Of a DNA stretch of 64,000 nucleotides, positions 57,768 to 64,000 are shown piece after piece; position 1 is the first letter of the stretch; every line of letters begins with the position of its first letter. Source of the DNA: Amarobacillus sp046328225. Its GTDB lineage: Bacteria; Chloroflexota; Dehalococcoidia; Tepidiformales; Tepidiformaceae. The DNA lies in assembly GCA_046328225.1 (NCBI GenBank), contig JAXLWZ010000002.1, positions 196,377 to 260,376 on the forward strand, in the 5' to 3' direction. The translations under genes and the position numbers were made by a program. The notes beneath the pieces are model-generated. The model did no database searches, was not told the origin of the DNA, and worked only from the letters and a program-made list of their open reading frames with translations.

Positions 57768-59374
57768 AAGGCATGCTCAAAGGCCTCGGAGTCACGCTTT
57801 CCACCTTCATGCGAAAGCCCGTGACCATCGAGTACCCGGACGACAAGCACCTCCTGCCCGTCCGCGAACGCAGCTTCCCCGTCCTCACCTGGGACTTCGA
57901 CCACGACGAGCCGTTCTGCACGGGCTGCAATGTCTGCGTGCGCAACTGCCCCGTCGATTGCATGAGCGCCGTCATGCACGACAACCCCAAGTACGCCGAG
58001 GGCACCAGCAACCGCCGCAAGATCGTGGAGAAGTTCTGGATCGACTACGGCCGCTGCATGCGCTGCAACATCTGCGTCGAAGTCTGCCCCTTCGAAGCCA
58101 TCACCATGGACAACAACTGGTCGGGCCACGAGCACAGCTCCTACGACCGGCGCGACCTCCACATGGATTTCGACGAGCTCACGAAGGGCAGCCGCCTCGG
58201 GCTCCTCACCATCCCCTTCCGCCCGCAGGACAACATTGAGGCGATCGAGAAGGCGGTGAAGGGCGAAGAACCCCCCGAGATCGCGTTCAAGGGCGCCCGC
58301 CCCGAGGCTCGCAAGGCCCAGCTCGAGCGCGTCGCCCGCGGCGAAGCCGCCGCCATCCAGGAGCGCGAACCGGAGAAGCCCAAGGCCGGCGCTCGTGCGG
58401 CCGGCGCCACCGCTGCCGCCGGTGGCGAAGAGGTCGAAATCCTCTCCGAATCCAAGATCCGCGCCAAGCGCATGCGCGCCGAACGCGAGGCGAAGGCCTA
58501 CACCGACCGTGGCGAGCCCGTGCCCGCCGAAGTCCAGGCCGCGGTCACGAAGTATCGCAACATGAAGCCCGGCCAGCCCGCGACCGCGGGGGGCGCCGCC
58601 GCGGGTGGCGGTGGCACCGGTGTCCTCCTCACCGGCACGAAGGAAGACGGCTCGATGCGCTTCCCGCCGGGCGTTGGCGATGGCCCCAAGGGCGATCCCA
58701 ACTCCGCCGAGAAGGTCCGTGCCCGCCGTATGCGCGCCGAGCGCAAGTTCAACGAGCTCACCGCCGCCGGCGAGGCCATCCCCGAGGACGTCGCGAAGAC
58801 GCTCTACGACCTCGGGTCCGACCTCGCACCCGGCGGCACGATCTGGGCCACCCTCGCCGGCAGCGGCGGCGGTGGTGGCGTCGCCGCCGAGCCGCTCACG
58901 GGCACGAAGGAAGACGGCTCCATGCGCTTCCCGCCCGGTGTTGGCGACGGCCCCAAGGGCGATCCCAACTCCGCCGAGAAGGTCCGCGCCCGCCGCATGC
59001 GCGCCGAGCGCAAGTTCAACGAGCTCACCGCCGCCGGCGAAGCCATCCCGGAGGACGTCGCGAAGACGCTGTACGACCTCGGGTCCGACCTCGCGCCCGG
59101 TGGCTCTATCTGGGCCACGCTCGCAGCCCCGGCCGGTGGTGGCGGCGGCGGAGCGGCCCCGGCCGCGGCCGGCGCGGCGGCCAATGGCGGAATGGTCTTC
59201 CCGCCCGGCATCGGCATCGGCCCGAAGGGCGACCCCAACAGCTTCGAGAAAGTCCGCGCTCGCCGCATGCGCGCCGAACGGCGTGCGAAGGAAGCGCAGG
59301 ACCGCGGCGAATCCATCCCCGATGACGTCATGGCCACCCTGCGCGAGCTCGGCAGCCCCATGGCCGGAGGCTAA
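57764..59374 (+). CDS. nuoI: NADH-quinone oxidoreductase subunit I with repetitive basic C-terminal extension
   Basis: 536 residues; usual NuoI is about 160-220. The normal part (1-160) holds both [4Fe-4S] motifs, CTGCNVCVRNCPVDC (about 52-66) and CMRCNICVEVCPFEA (about 97-111). From about 180 the chain becomes Ala/Gly/Pro-rich and carries four copies of a basic helical unit, K(V/I)RA(R/K)RMRAER followed about 10 residues later by GE(P/A/S)(I/V)P.(D/E)V. They start near residues 230, 315, 404 and 494. The middle two lie in a nearly identical 89-residue tandem duplication. The start overlaps nuoH and nuoJ follows after 2 bases, so the extension is not a merged gene remnant. Role unknown; binding of a partner that replaces the NADH module is one possibility. 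Confidence 0.92.
   Translation: MKGMLKGLGVTLSTFMRKPVTIEYPDDKHLLPVRERSFPVLTWDFDHDEPFCTGCNVCVRNCPVDCMSAVMHDNPKYAEGTSNRRKIVEKFWIDYGRCMRCNICVEVCPFEAITMDNNWSGHEHSSYDRRDLHMDFDELTKGSRLGLLTIPFRPQDNIEAIEKAVKGEEPPEIAFKGARPEARKAQLERVARGEAAAIQEREPEKPKAGARAAGATAAAGGEEVEILSESKIRAKRMRAEREAKAYTDRGEPVPAEVQAAVTKYRNMKPGQPATAGGAAAGGGGTGVLLTGTKEDGSMRFPPGVGDGPKGDPNSAEKVRARRMRAERKFNELTAAGEAIPEDVAKTLYDLGSDLAPGGTIWATLAGSGGGGGVAAEPLTGTKEDGSMRFPPGVGDGPKGDPNSAEKVRARRMRAERKFNELTAAGEAIPEDVAKTLYDLGSDLAPGGSIWATLAAPAGGGGGGAAPAAAGAAANGGMVFPPGIGIGPKGDPNSFEKVRARRMRAERRAKEAQDRGESIPDDVMATLRELGSPMAGG
58628..59161 (+). repeat. 267-bp tandem duplication inside nuoI
   Basis: The segment beginning LTGTKEDGSMRFPPGVGDGP at 58628 recurs at 58895, exactly 267 bases (89 codons) later. 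The two copies differ mostly at third codon positions until about 59130, where they diverge into Gly/Ala linkers. Confidence 0.9.
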
Positions 59375-59376
59375 GC

Positions 59377-59877
59377 GTGTCCGCTACCGAAGTCCTCTGG
59401 TGGATCTTCGCCGGCATCATCGTGATCGCGTCGCTCGGCGTCGTGTTTTCACGTTCGGTGATTCATTCCGCCATCTTCCTCATCGCCAGCCTCGCCGGCG
59501 TCGGCGCGATGTACGTCTTCCTCACGGTCGAGTTCCTCGCGCTCGTGCAGTTCCTTGTCTATGGCGGCGCCGTGACCGTGCTCGTCCTCCTCGCCCTGAT
59601 GCTCACGCGCATGGGCGCCGGCGGGAACGTCGAACGCGCGAACGGCCCCCAGGCGCCGATTGGCCTGATTGTGGCCGGATCGCTCGCGGCGATCCTCGTC
59701 GCGGTCTCCGTCTCCACGGCGTGGCCCGGCGATACCGGCAAGCCCACCCCAATCCTCATCGGCACAATCAGCGACAAGCTCTTCGTGGACTTCGGGGCGC
59801 CCTTCGTAATCGCCTCCGTACTCTTGCTGGTAGCCCTTATCGGGGCGATCATCCTTGCCCGGCAGGAGGACGAGTAG
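59377..59877 (+). CDS. nuoJ: NADH-quinone oxidoreductase subunit J
   Basis: 166 residues from GTG, five membrane helices. Family landmarks: SLGVVFSRSVIHSAIFLIASL and YVFLTVEFLALVQFLVYGGAVTVLVLLALMLT with the pi-bulge helix and its conserved Glu. Forms part of the antiporter-linking core of the membrane arm. nuoK starts one base after the stop. Confidence 0.94.
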   Translation: MSATEVLWWIFAGIIVIASLGVVFSRSVIHSAIFLIASLAGVGAMYVFLTVEFLALVQFLVYGGAVTVLVLLALMLTRMGAGGNVERANGPQAPIGLIVAGSLAAILVAVSVSTAWPGDTGKPTPILIGTISDKLFVDFGAPFVIASVLLLVALIGAIILARQEDE

Positions 59878-59878
59878 C

Positions 59879-60187
59879 ATGGTCCCGCTGGAGAACTACC
59901 TCGTCCTCAGCGCCATCATTTTCTCCCTCGGCGTCTACGGCGTGCTCGCCCGCCGCAACGCGGTGCTGGTGCTCATGGGCGTCGAACTGATGCTCAACGC
60001 CGTCAGCCTGAACTTCATCGCTTTCTCCGCGTACCTCGACCCCGATCGCATCATCGGCGCCGTGTTCGCTGTCTTCATCATCACCGTCGCAGCCGCGGAG
60101 GTCGGGCTCGCCCTGGCGATCGTCATCCGCCTGTACCGCAACCGCTCGACCTCGAACGTGGACGAAGCGGCCAGCCTTAAGTGGTAG
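59879..60187 (+). CDS. nuoK: NADH-quinone oxidoreductase subunit K
   Basis: 102 residues, three membrane helices. GVYGVLARRNAVLVLMGVELMLNAVSLNFIAF contains the conserved membrane Glu for proton transfer; the second Glu is in VAAAEVGLALAIVIRLYR. GGAGG lies upstream of the ATG. Confidence 0.95.
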   Translation: MVPLENYLVLSAIIFSLGVYGVLARRNAVLVLMGVELMLNAVSLNFIAFSAYLDPDRIIGAVFAVFIITVAAAEVGLALAIVIRLYRNRSTSNVDEAASLKW

Positions 60188-60206
60188 AAGGGGACTTCAC
60201 GAAGCG

Positions 60207-62108
60207 ATGAATCCCGAGAACGCCTGGTTGCTCGCTGCGATCCCAGCGGGCATGTTCTTCGTGCTCGCCTTCTTCGGGCGCTATATGCCGCGCGGCGGCG
60301 ATTACCTTGGCGTCGCCTCCACCGGCACCGCCTGGGTCCTCATGCTCGCCGTCGGCGCCTACTTCGTCTCCCACGGCGAGGGCCTCGGCCCCTGGATGGC
60401 CAGCACGAGCTGGAGCGACGTCGGCTCCATGCACGTCCGCGTCGGCGTCTATATCGACCCGATGACCATCCTCATGTTCGGCGTCGTGACCACCGTCGCC
60501 CTCATGGTGAACATCTTCTCCATCGGCTACATGAAGGGTGAGCCGCGCTACTACTGGTTCTTCGCCCTCCTCCAGCTCTTCGCCGCCGCCATGCTCATGC
60601 TCGTCATGAGCGACAACCTGCTCCTCTTCCTCGTCAGCTGGGAACTCGTCGGCGTCTGCTCCTTCCTCCTCATCGGCTTCTACTGGGAGAAGCGTTCGGC
60701 CGCCGAGGCCGCGAAGAAGGCGTTCATCACCACCCGCACGGGCGATGTCGGCCTCATGATCGGCATCATCCTCCTCGCCCGCGGCGCCGGCTCCTTCAAC
60801 ATCCAGGAGATCATCCACCACGCCGAGGGCGGCCACTACAGCCAGACCTACCTCTTCGTCTCCTGCATGGCCCTCTTCCTCGGCGCCATGGGCAAGTCCG
60901 CGCAGGTTCCCTTCCACGTCTGGCTCCCCGACGCCATGGAAGGCCCGACCCCGGTCTCCGCGCTCATCCACGCCGCCACCATGGTCGTCGCCGGCGTCTA
61001 CCTCGTCGCGCGCATGCTCCCGGTGTTCGAAGTGGCCGACGGCATGCTCCTGGTCGTCACCTGCGTCGGCCTCACGACGGCCGTGCTCACGGGCTTCATG
61101 GCACTCGCGCAGACCGACATCAAGAAGGTGCTCGCCTACTCAACTGTCGGCCAGCTCGGCTTCATGTTCGTCGCCCTCGGCGCTGGCAGCCCGGGCGTGG
61201 CGATGTTCCACCTGATGACGCACGCCTTCTTCAAGGCGCTCCTCTTCCTCGGTTCGGGCTCGGTCATCCACGCCACGCACCACAACCAAGAGATGGACAA
61301 GCTCGGCGGCCTCTGGAAGAATATGCCCATCACCGGCACGACCTTCTTCATCGGCTCCGTCGCCCTCGCCGGCCTTCCGCCGCTCGCCGGTTTCTGGTCG
61401 AAGGACGAGATCTTCGTCACCCTCTACGACAAGTGGGGCATGCTGCCGGTTCTCCTGCTCGCCTTCGCGGCGATCATGACGGCGTTCTACACGACGCGGC
61501 TCTTCATCCGGACGTTCATGGGCACCCCGCGCGATAAGCACGTCTTCGAGCACACCCACGAGTCCAACATCTTCATGACCTTCCCGCTGATGTTCCTGGC
61601 CGTGCTCGCGATTAGCGCCGGCTGGGTCGTGTTCGGCGGGTTCGGCAAGGCCCTCGGCTTCCCCGGCGGCATCACCGAGTTCGTGTTCCTTCCCCACCAC
61701 GGGCCGCACGAATACGAATTCGCCCCCGGCTGGGCCCTCGCCTCGATTTCGATGGGCGTCATCGGCCTCCTCACCGGCGCCTACTTCTACTGGGGCAACA
61801 AGCTCGAGAAGTCCACCGCGCTCGCGAAGGCGCAGCCCGGCGTCTACGACATGCTCCGCAACAAGCTCTACTTCGACGAGATGTACCAGTGGGGCATCGA
61901 TAAGCTGCTGCTCGGCTTCAGCTTCATCGTCTCCTGGTTCGACCGCTACGTCGTGAACGACACCGGCGTCGATGGCTCGGCGCAGGTGACCGGCTATGCC
62001 GGCTCCGTGCTCAAGTACTTGCAGACCGGCAAGGTGCCGAACTACGCCATGGGCATCGCCCTCGGGGTAGTGGGGCTCGCCGCCGCCGGCTTCGTGGTGA
62101 GGGGCTAA
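60207..62108 (+). CDS. nuoL: NADH-quinone oxidoreductase subunit L
   Basis: 633 residues, about 15-16 membrane helices including the C-terminal lateral helix. Antiporter-like motifs: LLFLVSWELVGVCSFLLIGFYWEKRSAAEAAKKAF with the key Glu, GKSAQVPFHVWLPDAMEGPTPVSALIHAATMVVAGVYL with Lys and His, and the broken-helix SGFWSKDEI-like AGFWSKDEIF. Distal proton pump of complex I. Confidence 0.96.
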   Translation: MNPENAWLLAAIPAGMFFVLAFFGRYMPRGGDYLGVASTGTAWVLMLAVGAYFVSHGEGLGPWMASTSWSDVGSMHVRVGVYIDPMTILMFGVVTTVALMVNIFSIGYMKGEPRYYWFFALLQLFAAAMLMLVMSDNLLLFLVSWELVGVCSFLLIGFYWEKRSAAEAAKKAFITTRTGDVGLMIGIILLARGAGSFNIQEIIHHAEGGHYSQTYLFVSCMALFLGAMGKSAQVPFHVWLPDAMEGPTPVSALIHAATMVVAGVYLVARMLPVFEVADGMLLVVTCVGLTTAVLTGFMALAQTDIKKVLAYSTVGQLGFMFVALGAGSPGVAMFHLMTHAFFKALLFLGSGSVIHATHHNQEMDKLGGLWKNMPITGTTFFIGSVALAGLPPLAGFWSKDEIFVTLYDKWGMLPVLLLAFAAIMTAFYTTRLFIRTFMGTPRDKHVFEHTHESNIFMTFPLMFLAVLAISAGWVVFGGFGKALGFPGGITEFVFLPHHGPHEYEFAPGWALASISMGVIGLLTGAYFYWGNKLEKSTALAKAQPGVYDMLRNKLYFDEMYQWGIDKLLLGFSFIVSWFDRYVVNDTGVDGSAQVTGYAGSVLKYLQTGKVPNYAMGIALGVVGLAAAGFVVRG

Positions 62109-62110
62109 CC

Positions 62111-63640
62111 ATGACCTTTGATGAGGCCCAGGGCTACGCCGTCCTCGCGACGCTCGCCGCGCCCCTGATTGCCATGCTGGCGCTCGTCTTCGTGCCCGGC
62201 AGCCAGAAGATGCTCGTCCGCTACATCTCGCTCGTCTTCGCGACGATCATGCTCGGGCTCAGCGTCTACATCTTCGCCGCCTACCAGGTGCACGAACCCG
62301 GCCTTGGCCCCGGCAGCCAGATCCAGATGCAGCTGCGGTGGGCCTGGGTCGAAAACACCGGCTTCCTCGGCAAGGACGGCATCAGCCTCTTCCTCGGCGT
62401 CGATGGCATCTCCGCGACGATGGCGCTGCTCACCGGCGTCGTGGCCTTCGCCGGCTGCCTCGCCTCCTGGAAGCTCGACTTCCGCCCCAAGGACTTCTTC
62501 ATCCTCTTCTGGATGCTCGTCGGCGGCGTCTACGGCACCTTCTTCTCGCTCGACCTCTTCTTCTTCTTCTTCTTCTACGAACTCGCGGTCGTGCCGCTGT
62601 ACCTCCTCATCGGCGTGTGGGGCTCCACGCGCAAGGAGTACGGCGCGATGAAGCTCACGCTCATGCTGGTCGCGGGCTCCGTGCTCATCTGGATCGGCAT
62701 CTTCGCCGTTTTCCACGAAGCGAACCTGGGCACCTTCGACATGGTGAAGCTGTGGGCGGCCGGCAACGACGGCACCCTCTCGCCCACCTTCCAGAAGACC
62801 TTCTTCCCCTTCTTCGTTATCGGGTGTGGCGTCCTCGCGGCGCTCTGGCCCTTCCACACATGGTCGCCCGATGGCCACATGTCGGCGCCGACCGCCGTCT
62901 CGATGGTGCACGCCGGCGTGCTGATGAAGCTCGGCGCCTTCGGCATCATCCGCCTGGGAATCCAGCTCCTGCCCGTGGGCGCGGAGTTCTGGATGCCCGG
63001 CCTCATGGTCCTCGGCACCATCGGCGCGGTGTACGGCGCGACCGCCGCCCTCACCCAGCGCGACTTCAAGCTCATCTCGGGCTATAGCTCCGTGAGCCAC
63101 ATGGGTTACGTGCTCATGGGCCTCGCCACCCTGAGCTCGGTCGGCATCACCGGTGCCGTCCTCCAGATGTTCAGCCACGGCGTCATGACGGCTCTCGTCT
63201 TCCTCATGATTGGCGCGCTCTACGACCAGGCCCACACCCGCGACCTCAAGGACTTCGGCGGTCTCGGCAAAGTGATGCCCACCTGGGTTGTGTTCTATGC
63301 CATCGCCGGCCTCGCGAACGTCGGCCTGCCCGGCCTGTCCGGGTTCACCGCCGAGTTCCACATCTTCGTCGCGACCTTCAAGACCTATCCGCTCTTTGGC
63401 GGCCTCGCGATCTTCGCCGCCGCGCTCGCGGCCGGGTACATGCTCCGCATGTTCTCCCTTGTCTTCTTCGGACCGCTGAACCCCCGCTGGGGCGGCGGAG
63501 CCCTGCGTGACCTGCGCCCGCTCGAAGTCATGGCCGGCAGCGTCCTCATCGCCTCCATCGTCGTCATGGGGGTCTGGTGGTCGCCGTTCATCGACCGCAT
63601 CGGCGCGAGCGTCACGCTCATCCCGGGGGTGACCGGCTGA
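62111..63640 (+). CDS. nuoM: NADH-quinone oxidoreductase subunit M
   Basis: 509 residues, about 14 membrane helices. FFFFFYELAVVPLYLLIGVWGSTRKEYGAMKLTL with the conserved Glu, ALWPFHTWSPDGHMSAPTAVSMVHAGVLMKLGAFG, and SSVSHMGYVLMGLA. Second antiporter-like pump. One-base overlap (TGATG) with nuoN. Confidence 0.96.
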   Translation: MTFDEAQGYAVLATLAAPLIAMLALVFVPGSQKMLVRYISLVFATIMLGLSVYIFAAYQVHEPGLGPGSQIQMQLRWAWVENTGFLGKDGISLFLGVDGISATMALLTGVVAFAGCLASWKLDFRPKDFFILFWMLVGGVYGTFFSLDLFFFFFFYELAVVPLYLLIGVWGSTRKEYGAMKLTLMLVAGSVLIWIGIFAVFHEANLGTFDMVKLWAAGNDGTLSPTFQKTFFPFFVIGCGVLAALWPFHTWSPDGHMSAPTAVSMVHAGVLMKLGAFGIIRLGIQLLPVGAEFWMPGLMVLGTIGAVYGATAALTQRDFKLISGYSSVSHMGYVLMGLATLSSVGITGAVLQMFSHGVMTALVFLMIGALYDQAHTRDLKDFGGLGKVMPTWVVFYAIAGLANVGLPGLSGFTAEFHIFVATFKTYPLFGGLAIFAAALAAGYMLRMFSLVFFGPLNPRWGGGALRDLRPLEVMAGSVLIASIVVMGVWWSPFIDRIGASVTLIPGVTG

Positions 63641-64000
63641 TGGAACGCGACTACACGATCTTCATCCCCGAATTCATCGCGGCGGGCTGGGCGGCGGTCA
63701 TCATCGCGCTCGAGCTCTTCTACCCGACGCTGCGCCGCGACCTGTTCGCCTACCTCACGGCCGCGGGCGCGCTCGCCTGGGGCGTCGCCAGCTGCTTCTA
63801 CATCGGCATGGATGCGAACTCCTTCCAGGGGCTCATCCAGGCCGACAACTTCACGACCTTCTTCCGCCTGCTCGGCGCCGGCGTGGTCTTCTGCACGGCC
63901 CTCATGTCGGCCACCTACATGAAGGACCGCACGAAAACGGCCTCCGAGTACTACGGCCTGCTGCTGCTCGCGGGCGCGGCGAGCGTCTACATGGCCGCCG
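63640..64000 (+). CDS. nuoN: NADH-quinone oxidoreductase subunit N (3' end missing)
   Basis: The frame opens at ATG 63640 on the nuoM stop and stays open to the window end, about 120 residues. The hydrophobic helices (FIAAGWAAVIIALELFYP, LFAYLTAAGALAWGVASCFY) and TTFFRLLGAGVVFCTALMS match the first helices of NuoN. Third antiporter-like subunit and the expected last gene of this gene order. Confidence 0.9.
   Translation, partial: MERDYTIFIPEFIAAGWAAVIIALELFYPTLRRDLFAYLTAAGALAWGVASCFYIGMDANSFQGLIQADNFTTFFRLLGAGVVFCTALMSATYMKDRTKTASEYYGLLLLAGAASVYMAA

Overview
The window is a GC-rich (about two-thirds G+C by eye), densely packed bacterial chromosome segment. I infer Chloroflexota, probably a Dehalococcoidia/Tepidiforma-like lineage. 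The reasons are complex I genes in the order nuoA-B-C-D-H-I-J-K-L-M-N with no nuoE/F/G among them, cofD for coenzyme F420, a dnaJ-hspR-clp heat-shock locus, an eukaryote-like isoleucyl-tRNA synthetase behind a T-box, and many short-leader or leaderless genes. The phylum is inference; no rRNA is present. There is no prophage, transposase or CRISPR array.

Layout. 0-4 kb: the end of a DUF4349 protein and a sigma factor overlapping a giant Pro/Glu-rich membrane anti-sigma factor. 4-8 kb: UspA, two TrkA-type K+ regulatory proteins, prephenate dehydratase, a short XdhC and a UdgX-type uracil-DNA glycosylase. 7.6-11.3 kb: ileS on the minus strand with T-box, terminator and promoter. 11.3-17.5 kb: a phosphatase-family lipoprotein, an SDR, twin FkbM methyltransferases, about 0.9 kb of repeat-bearing non-coding DNA, and a sigma-like protein fused to a membrane anchor and exported domain. 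17.5-20 kb: metY-metX. 20-23 kb: tRNA-Ser, a Uma2 nuclease, a LigD-type primase, an SDR and a 33-residue membrane microprotein. 23-30 kb: rplJ-rplL behind an L10 leader, acpS-nnr, then fabF-recJ-Clp-N. 30-37 kb: Fic protein with operator-like repeats, tandem nitrilase, AlkZ-like glycosylase, thioesterase, esterase, PPOX and AhpD-like proteins. 37-46 kb: two chemoreceptors sharing an upstream element, cofD, YccF, tRNA-Met, a zinc-ribbon/Gly-rich protein and a TAP-type hydrolase. 46-51.4 kb: hsp20, dnaJ, hspR and a ClpC-type ATPase, interrupted by two elements bounded by inverted heptanucleotide arrays. 51.4-53.7 kb: phosphoesterase, quinone oxidoreductase, response regulator. 54-64 kb: the complex I operon, whose NuoI carries a long repetitive basic C-terminal extension; nuoN runs off the end.

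How genes work together. metY and metX make homocysteine from homoserine. The chaperone genes form one heat-shock locus probably repressed by HspR. The nuo genes overlap or nearly touch and look like one transcript encoding an 11-subunit quinone-reducing proton pump without the NADH module; its electron donor is unknown. The features I find most unusual are the NuoI extension, the heptamer-bounded elements and the adjacent frameshift-riddled Clp N-domain, the two membrane-linked sigma systems, and the 11-bp periodic repeats near 15.3 kb.
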